The notes under the pieces are model-generated. The model worked only from the letters and a program-made list of their open reading frames with translations, ran no database searches and was not told the DNA's origin. Below, piece by piece: positions 53,401-61,055 of a stretch of 64,000 bases of DNA (position 1 is its first letter; each line of letters begins with the position of its first letter). Source of the DNA: an uncultured Spirochaetia bacterium (GTDB taxonomy: Bacteria; Spirochaetota; Spirochaetia; SZUA-6; Bin103); the NCBI GenBank assembly GCA_958296075.1, contig CATQHW010000004.1:124001-188000 (forward strand), written 5' to 3'. The position numbers were made by a program, and so were the translations under genes.

Positions 53401-54191
53401 CTACCCTCTCGCGCCTGCTCGCCTCTGCCGGCAGCCGGAGTCTCGACGACTGGCTGCGCGACCGCTTCTTCGAGCAGCACTGCAAGCTCTTTCGCCACCG
53501 CCCGTTCGTCTGGCACATCTGGGACGGCCGCCGCCGCGACGGCTTTCACGCCCTGGTCAACTATCACAAACTGGCGGCTGGCGGCGGTAAGGGCCGGCGG
53601 CTCCTGGAAGCCCTTACCTACAGCTACCTGGGCGACTGGATCACTCGCCAGAAGGACGGCGTGGAACACAGCGCAGCCGGCGCCGAGGATCGGCTTGCCG
53701 CCGCGCTTCGGCTGCAGCAGCGCCTCGCCGCCATCCTCGAAGGCGAGCCGCCGGTCGACCTCTTCGTCCGCTGGAAGCCGCTCGCCGAGCAGCCGATCGG
53801 CTGGCAGCCCGACATCGACGACGGGGTGCGCATCAATATCCGCCCCTTCATGGCGGCCGACATCGAGGGTGGCAAGCGGGGGGCCGGCATTCTGCGCGCC
53901 AAGCCCAACCTCCACTGGCGCAAGGACCGCGGCAAGGAACCCCGAAAGCTGTCCGATGTGCGGAAGCCGCCGCCGTGGCAGCAAGACGACACTGACCGGT
54001 ACGACGACCGCGAGCTTCGCCCCAAGGAAGACTACCCGTGGTTCTGGCACGACGGCCAGTTCACCGGCGACCGCCTGAACGACATCCATCTATTCATCGC
54101 CGAAAAATCGGAACACAAACAGCATCTGATTGGCTCCGATTCACTTTCGACAGCTCCCAGCCTGCATGAGAGGATCAAGCAATGGAGATAA
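50496..54191 (+). CDS. pglX: BREX adenine-specific DNA methyltransferase PglX
   Basis: PglX marks host DNA at a non-palindromic adenine and is required for BREX exclusion. The 1231-residue protein contains the N-terminal helical region (KPYGHMNDEQRALRRRLRAH), SAM motif I LDPCCGSGHFLVA (about residues 303-315), motif IV as ITNVPYLARGKQ (about 508-519; NVPY rather than NPPY), then AKNDLATVFLERCL and PQNWLFLASYKQLR, and a C-terminal target-recognition region. A type IIG methyltransferase is the alternative, but the BREX context decides. GTG 50496 is coupled to the upstream ATPase; ATG 50514 is the alternative start. GC-rich like the BREX backbone (one sampled 60-base line, 53701-53760, has 46 G/C). 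Confidence 0.92.
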   Translation: MSDPCPMTTLPADLRRQLERAVVNAREVAEVGTRAALESLAVQESKPYGHMNDEQRALRRRLRAHARQLGDRRHARSGTQEIDHLMQECAYDHWHGMLFARFLAENELLIEPELGVSVTLEECEELAQGEGIDRWALAARFAQRMLPQVFRPDHPVLEVRLAREHRLRLEGLIESLPAEVFAAADSLGWVYQFWQSGRKGEVNRSEVKIGANELAAVTQLFTEPYMVSFLLDNSLGAWWAARRLTDADLTDAGSEAELRRAAALPGVPLDYLRFVRSDEAAGPARWHPASGAFDGWPEQLGDLKILDPCCGSGHFLVAALAMLVPMRMAREGLAAPAAVDAVLRDNLHGLELDQRCVALAAFALALTAWRWPGAGGYRPLPDLNLACSGLAPNATKEEWSALAEQAAAAGGMPPVRDLFAVDDTLLSAPLRGSLDALYDLFRQAPLLGSLIDPRALRKELFQGDYESVKALFAAAISQERIDVEQTERAVAAQGMARAAELLAGRYHLVITNVPYLARGKQDGNLRDFCQRHYDAAKNDLATVFLERCLGLCEDSGTASLVLPQNWLFLASYKQLRTKLLKTRTWQLLARLGPGAFETISGEVVKAILLTLSHDNPADQSEDCFGDAATPGAMYGLDVSEVRTAGDKSVRLRQAEVTGVTQARQLQNPDARVTLVESMDVSLLSNYAEGVHGFGSKDSPAFFRQYWEIFDFLDDWQFLQTTVNDTRLWSGCEQVVYWQRGTGLLAERGRVGLAIPAGGMAWGKAGVAVSQMRAIPCALYTGEIFDKNVAVASPRKMSHLPAIWCFCSSPEYHEAVRRIDQKLNVTNATLVKVPFDLDRWTRVADEQYPNGLPLPYTNDPTQWIFHGHPCGSVIWDETTKRTAHGPLREDAGVLHVAVARLLGYRWPAERDAAMELADEQREWVRRCAALHDFADADGIVCLPSVRGESPAEQRLLRVLSAAFGEAWSDATLSRLLASAGSRSLDDWLRDRFFEQHCKLFRHRPFVWHIWDGRRRDGFHALVNYHKLAAGGGKGRRLLEALTYSYLGDWITRQKDGVEHSAAGAEDRLAAALRLQQRLAAILEGEPPVDLFVRWKPLAEQPIGWQPDIDDGVRINIRPFMAADIEGGKRGAGILRAKPNLHWRKDRGKEPRKLSDVRKPPPWQQDDTDRYDDRELRPKEDYPWFWHDGQFTGDRLNDIHLFIAEKSEHKQHLIGSDSLSTAPSLHERIKQWR

Positions 54192-55432
54192 CTCCTACCA
54201 TACATAACCCGGACCGCTACATGGCAGACTTGCGTCAAATCCTGTCACAGGGCCGCAAACGTATCGGAATCGTGATTGGCGCCGGCGCACCAACGTCAAT
54301 TCGCGTCGATAAGAACAACCAGTTGACGGACAACGGAAATCCTCTGATTCCAAACGTAGATAGTCTAACCCATGCGGTTATAAATGCGCTTACAGTTGAT
54401 GCCGGAGTAATTTGCAAGCTGAAAAAGCAGATAGAACAGGCCGGATCACCCATCAATATTGAAACTATTCTAACGCAAGTTCGACGACTCTCGCAGGCAA
54501 TTGGACCGGCAGAAGTGTATGGTTTAGATGGACCAAAATACGATGCACTGGCGAAAAAAATATGTAAAGAAATAGGAAAGCAAGTAAGCGTTTGTTTCCC
54601 GCCTATACCCAACCCATATACGGAACTTATATTATGGGTGTCTGGCACGATTAGAGAGCACCAAGTAGAGATTTTCACCCCCAACTACGACTTTCTGATC
54701 GAAGAGGCGTTCGAGCATTGTAAGGCTCCCTACTTTGACGGATTCATCGGATCCTGCCGACCGTTCTTCGATGCAGCTAGCATATCTCCGGACAAATTTC
54801 CGACACGCTGGTCATTTCTTTGGAAGCTCCATGGTTCGCTCGGTTGGAAGATATCAGATGACACTGTGGAGAGAACCGGGAAGAAGGAAGCAACGGAGTT
54901 GATATATCCTGACCATCTCAAGTACGATCAAGTAACCAGACAGCCCTATTCGGCATTATTCGAGCGACTTCGTCAGTTCCTGTTGACTCCTGACACACTC
55001 CTTATCTGCACTGGATTTTCGTTTCGCGATTCGCATATATGTGCAGTGCTGGACGAGGCTTTAGATGCAAATCGTCATACCGCAATATACGCGTTTCAAT
55101 ATCAGAATATTGAAGATGAATCAGCGGCAGTAAAGATCGCTCGCCGTCGGCCAAACATGAGTGTCTACGCCCGCGATAAGGCATTCGTCAGCGGCGTGGA
55201 AGGATTGTGGCGACCAGGAGCGTCTCCGAACGAGAACTGGCCGGCCATTCGAGAGACATTCTGGCAAGAATCATCGGACGACGATCAGGGCGGATTTATG
55301 CTTGGCGACTTCGCGAAGCTGTCGAGGTTCTTGGCTTTGATCCAGGCTCCGCAGATTGCGTCTTCGACTTCGGACGAAGACGATGATGGGGAGGATCATG
55401 AGCGCCCGCCGATTGGCTCGGGGGCAACGTGA
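54182..55432 (+). CDS. SIR2-domain NADase, SIR2-HerA defence pair
   Basis: The 416-residue protein has the Rossmann SIR2 motifs: GIVIGAGAPTS (GAG motif, about residues 29-39), EIFTPNYDFLIEEAF (about 162-176, the NxD region), WKLHGSLGW with the catalytic His (about 216), and LICTGFSFRDSHI. In characterised SIR2-HerA systems this subunit hydrolyses NAD after phage infection and causes abortive infection. ATG 54182 overlaps pglX by 10 bases, and the stop overlaps the herA start. It is markedly AT-richer than its neighbours (bases 54541-54600 hold 23 G/C of 60), so it was probably acquired separately from the BREX genes. Confidence 0.88.
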   Translation: MEITPTIHNPDRYMADLRQILSQGRKRIGIVIGAGAPTSIRVDKNNQLTDNGNPLIPNVDSLTHAVINALTVDAGVICKLKKQIEQAGSPINIETILTQVRRLSQAIGPAEVYGLDGPKYDALAKKICKEIGKQVSVCFPPIPNPYTELILWVSGTIREHQVEIFTPNYDFLIEEAFEHCKAPYFDGFIGSCRPFFDAASISPDKFPTRWSFLWKLHGSLGWKISDDTVERTGKKEATELIYPDHLKYDQVTRQPYSALFERLRQFLLTPDTLLICTGFSFRDSHICAVLDEALDANRHTAIYAFQYQNIEDESAAVKIARRRPNMSVYARDKAFVSGVEGLWRPGASPNENWPAIRETFWQESSDDDQGGFMLGDFAKLSRFLALIQAPQIASSTSDEDDDGEDHERPPIGSGAT

Positions 55433-57264
55433 TGCTCAGCCGTGATCCTACTTATATCGGCACGATTGAGGCGGTGTCCGGCGCCGCGCTCCACGTTCAT
55501 TTGGCTCGGTCCGTCGCGTCCGGGTTATCGATCATCGAGGGCCAAGTCTACAAGGTCGGACAAGTGAGCAGCTTCGTCAGGGTGCCACAGGGATACCAAG
55601 ACCTGTTCGGCATCGTTTCAGAAGTTGGAGCAAATGCCGTACCTAAATCGCTTGATCCAGGGACTGACACCGGACGTTGGATGAAGATCGAACTGGTCGG
55701 CGAGATCGTCGGCGGTACGTTTGAGCGGGGAGTTAGTCGGTATCCCAATATAGGGGACTCCGTTCACCTAGCGGTCGAGGATGATCTGCGGAGTATCTAC
55801 GACGTTAAAGGCCAAGGACACGTGGTGATAGGGACACTATCCAGTGCCGAGAGTATCGCAGCAAAGATCGCGCTCAACGAACTGGTGACAAGGCATTCCG
55901 CAGTCCTAGGCTCTACCGGATCCGGAAAGTCTACAACGATTGCCAGCCTGCTCAGAGCCATCACTTCGGCCGACGATGACAACGATCAATACCCGAGCGC
56001 GCGAGTGATGATGCTCGACATACACGGCGAATACTCCGTGCCTCTTTCCGATGTATCACAGGTATTCAGTGTCGATCCGCAGTACGGAGAAGATCGCTTG
56101 TTCATACCCTACTGGGCGTTGGACACAGGCGATCTGATGGATTTTCTGACCGGAGGCTTGGAGGGAAACAGGGAAACGGCGTTTACCGACAAGATTGTCG
56201 AACTCAAGGTGGCTGCGCAGCATGCACAGCGATTTTCAGGAGTCGATCGTGCCTCGATAACCATCGACACGCCACTTCCGTACAGTCTCAAGAAGCTCTG
56301 GCACGACCTCATTAATTTTGAGACTGCCACCTATGAAGGAAAAGATCGTGACCAGTCGACGCGTCAAGACCCGGGAAGCGCCGACAAGCTCACACCGCCG
56401 AAGTACAAGCGGCACCGGATGGGAAGCGCGGGACCGTTTCTGAACCCGCAAGCTGTGGGAATTGTGCGGCCGCTGAACCTGCTGCGTTCGCGACTGCTGG
56501 ATCGCCGCTACGATTTCCTTTTGCGTCCCGGCCCGTGGGAACCTGATCTGGATGGTAGGCCTGCAAAGGACCTTGATGAACTCCTTCGCGGCTGGCTCGG
56601 CGGTGATAAGCCTATCACGATCCTCGATCTGTCGGGCGTTCCGAGTGGAGTCCTCGAGCGCCTTGTGGGCTCGATACTCAAGATCGTCTACGAGGCGCTG
56701 TTCTGGAGCCGCGAGAAAACGGAAGGGGGGATCGAGCGGCCGCTGCTGATCGTGATGGAGGAAGCCCATCGCTACATGTCGAGCCAATCGGCAGGTACGG
56801 TCTCGGAAGTAATTCAGCGGATTGCGAAGGAGGGCCGTAAGTACGGCGTGGGTGCTATGGTTGTCAGCCAGCGGCCCTCCGAAGTAAACGAGACCGTGCT
56901 GTCTCAATGCGGTACTTTCTTCGCGCTGCGGCTATCAAATCCGGAAGACCGAGCTCGTGTACGAGGAACTCTGCCTGACGGTCTCGTTGGCCTTCTTGAC
57001 GTCCTGCCGATTCTCCGCACGGGGGAAGCGATAGTCACCGGTGAGGCTGCTAAGCTACCGATGCGTTGTCGCGTGACGCTCCCGGCCAAGGAGCACAGGC
57101 CGCGCAGTGAAGATCCGATGGTCAGCGAAAAGTGGAGGCTTCGACAGCGTGAGGAAGAATATCAACGCGTCGTGGCCTCGTGGAGGTCGCAGAGGCCAAT
57201 GGCGACTACAACGGACTCGAAGATACAACGAGTCCCGGTCGAGGACGAATCGACCGCAGAGTGA
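55432..57264 (+). CDS. herA: HerA-type ATPase, SIR2-HerA defence pair
   Basis: This hexameric DNA translocase family partner forms a large complex with SIR2 in known antiphage systems. In 610 residues are an N-terminal HAS-barrel region (YIGTIEAVSGAALHVHL), Walker A VLGSTGSGKSTTIA (about 157-170), MLDIHGEYS, Walker B LLIVMEEAHRYM (about 438-449), and VSQRPSEVNETVLSQC with the arginine-finger region LRLSNPEDRARVRG. ATG 55432 or GTG 55429 may be used; both overlap the SIR2 stop, so the two subunits are translationally coupled. GC content is intermediate. Confidence 0.9.
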   Translation: MLSRDPTYIGTIEAVSGAALHVHLARSVASGLSIIEGQVYKVGQVSSFVRVPQGYQDLFGIVSEVGANAVPKSLDPGTDTGRWMKIELVGEIVGGTFERGVSRYPNIGDSVHLAVEDDLRSIYDVKGQGHVVIGTLSSAESIAAKIALNELVTRHSAVLGSTGSGKSTTIASLLRAITSADDDNDQYPSARVMMLDIHGEYSVPLSDVSQVFSVDPQYGEDRLFIPYWALDTGDLMDFLTGGLEGNRETAFTDKIVELKVAAQHAQRFSGVDRASITIDTPLPYSLKKLWHDLINFETATYEGKDRDQSTRQDPGSADKLTPPKYKRHRMGSAGPFLNPQAVGIVRPLNLLRSRLLDRRYDFLLRPGPWEPDLDGRPAKDLDELLRGWLGGDKPITILDLSGVPSGVLERLVGSILKIVYEALFWSREKTEGGIERPLLIVMEEAHRYMSSQSAGTVSEVIQRIAKEGRKYGVGAMVVSQRPSEVNETVLSQCGTFFALRLSNPEDRARVRGTLPDGLVGLLDVLPILRTGEAIVTGEAAKLPMRCRVTLPAKEHRPRSEDPMVSEKWRLRQREEEYQRVVASWRSQRPMATTTDSKIQRVPVEDESTAE

Positions 57265-57274
57265 GGAGGAGACC

Positions 57275-57487
57275 GTGAACAAGCAACCTGTGTCGTCTTC
57301 GACCGTGATATCGATTGGATACGACCACCAGACCGAGACTCTTGAGATCGAATTCGGGAGTGGTCGCGTATACCAGTACTATGGCGTTCCGGGCAATCTG
57401 CATGATGAAATCATGGGGACACCGTCGAAGGGTAAGTTCTTCAATACCTACATCAAGGATCGTTTTCCGTTTTCGCGGGTTGCATGA
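57275..57487 (+). CDS. KTSC-domain small protein
   Basis: The 70-residue product starts at GTG 57275 with GAGGAGGAG just upstream, 10 bases after the herA stop. The KTSC pattern is present: ISIGYDHQTETLEIEF, VYQYYGVPGNLHDEIM and SKGKFFNTYIKDRFPFSRV. KTSC domains of about 60 residues occur alone or fused to RNA- or DNA-modifying enzymes; the biochemical role is unknown. Its position inside the herA transcript suggests a regulatory or accessory part of the defence block, which is inference. Confidence 0.8.
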   Translation: MNKQPVSSSTVISIGYDHQTETLEIEFGSGRVYQYYGVPGNLHDEIMGTPSKGKFFNTYIKDRFPFSRVA

Positions 57488-57534
57488 AAGCCGGGGCCGG
57501 AGACGAGCGCAGCGCGAAGGCGTGACGGAGATCG

Positions 57535-58743
57535 ATGACGATCGAATGGCCTGAGGTCGAGCGGCGCATCGGCGCCGGGGAGGACGACCGTACCGAGTTC
57601 AAGCGCGGGATCGGGGACCTCCGCGCGATCGCCAGGACGCTGTGCGCATTCGCGAACGGCGACGGCGGACTGATCGTGCTTGGCGTCGATGACCAGGGGG
57701 CGATCGCGGGCGTGGCGGCGGACGCCGAATCGGCTCAGGAGCGGCTGACCAGCATGCTGCACACCGCCTGCGGCAAGCCGGTGACCGCGCGCTGCGGGCG
57801 CCATGACACCGGCGCCGGCTGGGTGCACTGGATCGCCGTGCATCGCCATCAGCGCGGCTATGAGCCGTTTGCCTATGACGGCAGGTTCTGGATCCGACGC
57901 GGCCGCGCCACCGTCGCGCCGTCGCCGTCCGAGCTGCAGGAGCTGTTCAACGCCTTCGGGTTCGTGCTCACCGAGCGGCAGATCATCCCGTCGGCGACGG
58001 TCGAGGAGATCGACTTCAGCGCGGTGCGCTCCTTCATGCAGGCGCAGGGCCTCGATACCGAGCGGGAGCCGCAGCCGGCGCGCGCGGACGACTTGCGCAA
58101 CGCCGGCGTCGCGGACGAGTTGGACGGCGTGCTGCGCCCCACGCTGTACGGGACCATGGTGTTCGGGCGCGACCCGCAGGGGTATCCCCACACCTTGAAC
58201 CTGTTCGTGCAGTGCGTCCGGTACGGCGGCCTCGATCAGGCGGCCGCCGTGCTGAGCGCCGGCGAGGGCAAGGGCCGGCTGGAGGATCAGGTGAAGCGCG
58301 CGATGGGATGGTTTCGCAGCCTCGGCCGGCGGGAGGTCTACGAGGGCCTCTACCGCCGCGACATTCCGCTGGTGCCGGAGGACGCGCTGCGCGAAGCGCT
58401 GGTCAACGCGGTCATTCACCGGGACTACGCCATCACCGGGTCGCAGGTCCTGCTGGAGGTGTTCGACGACCGCATCGCGGTGACCAGTCCCGGCGCGTTG
58501 CCCAATCACATGACCGTGGCGCAGGCCCGCATGGGCGGGGCGCCGCGCTCCCGCAATGAGATGATCGCGAACGCGATGGTGGTTCGCCGGCTGATGGAAC
58601 GGCGCGGGCGGGGCTGGTTGATGATGCGCCACGCCATGCGCCGCTTCAACGGGACCGAGCCGGCGCTGCTCAACGACCAGCGCAACCGGTTCGTGCGCGT
58701 GACCTTCGAGCTGCGGCCGGACCCCGCCGCCGCCGGCGCGTGA
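57535..58743 (+). CDS. AlbA_2 (Schlafen-like) plus RecG/GHKL-type domain protein
   Basis: This intact 402-residue relative of the broken gene at 47588 has an N-terminal AlbA_2 domain (GEDDRTEFKRGIGDLRAI, then LCAFANGDGGLIVLGVDD). Its C-terminal region has EDALREALVNAVIHRDYAITGSQ and DRIAVTSPGALPNHMTV, followed by the RNEMIANAMVVRRLMERRGRG motif. Such proteins are putative DNA-binding regulators or antiviral Schlafen-like factors; their exact function here is open. The stop overlaps the pglZ GTG start, so it is coupled to the BREX core. ATG 57535 has GGAG upstream. Confidence 0.85.
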   Translation: MTIEWPEVERRIGAGEDDRTEFKRGIGDLRAIARTLCAFANGDGGLIVLGVDDQGAIAGVAADAESAQERLTSMLHTACGKPVTARCGRHDTGAGWVHWIAVHRHQRGYEPFAYDGRFWIRRGRATVAPSPSELQELFNAFGFVLTERQIIPSATVEEIDFSAVRSFMQAQGLDTEREPQPARADDLRNAGVADELDGVLRPTLYGTMVFGRDPQGYPHTLNLFVQCVRYGGLDQAAAVLSAGEGKGRLEDQVKRAMGWFRSLGRREVYEGLYRRDIPLVPEDALREALVNAVIHRDYAITGSQVLLEVFDDRIAVTSPGALPNHMTVAQARMGGAPRSRNEMIANAMVVRRLMERRGRGWLMMRHAMRRFNGTEPALLNDQRNRFVRVTFELRPDPAAAGA

Positions 58744-61055
58744 CGGTCATTAAGGCGCTGGCGGCGGCGCTCGCTGGCGCCGCCAGCTCCAATCCTGACG
58801 ACGTGGTGCCGCCGGCGGCCGTCCTGTGGGCCGACCACCCTGCGCAGTGGCGTCCCGTCGTTCCGCACCTCCGCCGGCTCGTGCCGCACCTGCTGGCGCT
58901 CGGCGAGTACGCTCCCGGGGAGCTCACCGGGCCGTCGATCTGGCTGCGCTGCATCGTCGATCGGACGCTGGACGCGCCCCGCATACCGGACGGGGCAGCG
59001 CCGATCCTCTACCTGCCCGGCGTGAGCCGCCAGCAGCTCGGCGCGGCGCAGACCTGTCCCCGGCACCTGCAGCCGCTGGTGGAGCTGCAGTACCGCGGCG
59101 TCTGCTGGACGCAGAAGAACGGCAGAGACTGGACGGTGGAGGCATTCCTCGCGTCCGCAGCCGGCGGCCTGGGGTTGGACGTGGCCCGCGATGCCGCTAC
59201 CCGGCAGGCCATGCTGCGCGCCGTGGCGGAGGTGGCGGCCGCGCCGGTGCGGGCGCTGCGCGGGCGGCGCCTGGAAGCGGCGGACTTCGACGGCCTGCTC
59301 TCGGATGATCCGGTCAAGGATCTGCTGTCCTGGCTGAGCGACTCACGGGCGGCGCGGGCCGGCTGGGATACAGCGCGCCGGGACGCCTTCGCCTCGCGCT
59401 GCCGGGCGGACTTCGACTTCGACCCGGCCGCCGACGGCGAGCTGGTCGCCGCGGAGCGGCTCGGCCGGCGCGAAGGGCCGTGGCAACCGGTCTGGGGCCG
59501 GTTCGCGGAGGCACCGGCGCTCTATCCCGGCGTGCCGGAACTGCTGCGCCGGGCGCGGCCGGACGACCTGCTCGCGGAGCGCTCGTCGTGGCCGCAGGAG
59601 AACCAAGCGGACGAAGCGTCGCTGCGCCGCCGCCTCGCCGCCTGTGCCGGCAGCGCCCCGGCCGCCGCGCGTGACGAGCTCCGCGCGCTCGAAGCGGAGC
59701 ACGGCCAGCGGCGCGGCTGGGTGTGGGCGAAGCTCGAGCAGGCGCCGTTGGCGCACGCGCTGGAGCACCTTGCCGTGATCGCGGCGCGCTCGGCCGAGCA
59801 ACTCGGCGGCGCGTCGGCCGCCGATCTGGCCCGGCGGTACGCGGACGGCGCCTGGCAGGTCGATGCCGCCGCGCTCGCCGCAATGAACGCGGTAAAGTCC
59901 GCCGCCGACCAGCGCGCCGTCAGCGGCGCGCTGCGTGCCATCTATCTGCCGTGGCTGGAGTCCGCAGCGCGGCATCTGCAGGCGCTGGCGCAGCAGGAGC
60001 CGCGCGCGCTCCGCGACCCGCCGGAGAGGTACGCCACGTCCGACGAACCCGGTACCGCGATCCTGTTCGCCGACGGCCTGCGGTTCGACGTGGCGCAGCG
60101 GCTGGCCGAGGACCTGCGGGAAGCCGGCCGGGCGGTAGCGGTGGAAACGCGCTGGGCCGGGCTGCCGACCGTGACCGCCACCGCGAAGCCGGCGGTCTCG
60201 CCGGTGACCGGACAGATCGCCGGCGCAGCGCCGGGCGAGGAGTTCCAGCCGGAAATCGCGGATGACGGCCGGCCGTTGACCACCGATCGATTCCGCAAAC
60301 TCCTGGCCAACGCCGGCTATCAGTACCTCGCCGCGGACCAGACCGGCGACCCGTCGGGCCGCGCCTGGACCGAGCACGGACAGCTCGACCAGCTCGGTCA
60401 CTCGCTGCAGGCGGGGCTCGCCTCCGGCATCGAGGGCCAACTCGGTCTGCTGCGCGAGCGCGCCGCGGCGCTCCTGGACGCGGGCTGGCGCGAGGTGCGG
60501 GTGGTGACCGATCACGGCTGGCTGTGGCTGCCCGGCGGCCTGCCGAAGGTCGATCTGCCCCGCTACCTGACCGGAACCCGCTGGACCCGATGCGCGACCG
60601 TCGCCGGCGGTTCAGCCGTGGAGACGCCGGTCGTGGCCTGGCATTGGAACGCCGGCGAACGGATCGCGGTGCCTCCCGGCGTCGCCTGCTTCGCCGCCGG
60701 GCAGGAATACGCGCACGGCGGGATGAGCCTCCAGGAGAGCCTGATTCCCGTGCTGCGGGTCGCCGCCGGCGCGGGCGCCGCACCCCCACGCGCCGCCATC
60801 ACCGCGGTATCCTGGGTGGGGCTGCGCTGCCGGGTGCGAGTCACGGCGCCGCCGGGCGCGTCCGTCGACCTGCGCACGCGCGTGGCCGATGCCGATTCGA
60901 GCATCGACCGCGTGCGGCCGGTCGACGCTCGGGGAGCCGCGAGTCTGCTGGTGGCGGATGACGAGCTGGAGGGGACCTCGGCGGTGATCGTCGTCCTGGA
61001 CGCGGACGGCCGCGTCGCCGCGCGGCAATCGACCATCGTCGGAGGCGAAGATTGA
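58740..61055 (+). CDS. pglZ: BREX alkaline-phosphatase-fold protein PglZ, type B
   Basis: PglZ is a core BREX protein of the alkaline phosphatase superfamily. The 771-residue product starts VTVIKALAAALAGAASSN, as in the type B PglZ of type 1 BREX, with VVPPAAVLWADHPAQW next. Metal-site motifs are ILFADGLRFDVAQ (about residues 440-452) and VVTDHGWLWLPGG (about 587-599), plus a later His in GQEYAHGGMSLQE. GTG 58740 overlaps the upstream stop and its own stop overlaps the brxL TTG, so both joins are coupled. Confidence 0.93.
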   Translation: MTVIKALAAALAGAASSNPDDVVPPAAVLWADHPAQWRPVVPHLRRLVPHLLALGEYAPGELTGPSIWLRCIVDRTLDAPRIPDGAAPILYLPGVSRQQLGAAQTCPRHLQPLVELQYRGVCWTQKNGRDWTVEAFLASAAGGLGLDVARDAATRQAMLRAVAEVAAAPVRALRGRRLEAADFDGLLSDDPVKDLLSWLSDSRAARAGWDTARRDAFASRCRADFDFDPAADGELVAAERLGRREGPWQPVWGRFAEAPALYPGVPELLRRARPDDLLAERSSWPQENQADEASLRRRLAACAGSAPAAARDELRALEAEHGQRRGWVWAKLEQAPLAHALEHLAVIAARSAEQLGGASAADLARRYADGAWQVDAAALAAMNAVKSAADQRAVSGALRAIYLPWLESAARHLQALAQQEPRALRDPPERYATSDEPGTAILFADGLRFDVAQRLAEDLREAGRAVAVETRWAGLPTVTATAKPAVSPVTGQIAGAAPGEEFQPEIADDGRPLTTDRFRKLLANAGYQYLAADQTGDPSGRAWTEHGQLDQLGHSLQAGLASGIEGQLGLLRERAAALLDAGWREVRVVTDHGWLWLPGGLPKVDLPRYLTGTRWTRCATVAGGSAVETPVVAWHWNAGERIAVPPGVACFAAGQEYAHGGMSLQESLIPVLRVAAGAGAAPPRAAITAVSWVGLRCRVRVTAPPGASVDLRTRVADADSSIDRVRPVDARGAASLLVADDELEGTSAVIVVLDADGRVAARQSTIVGGED

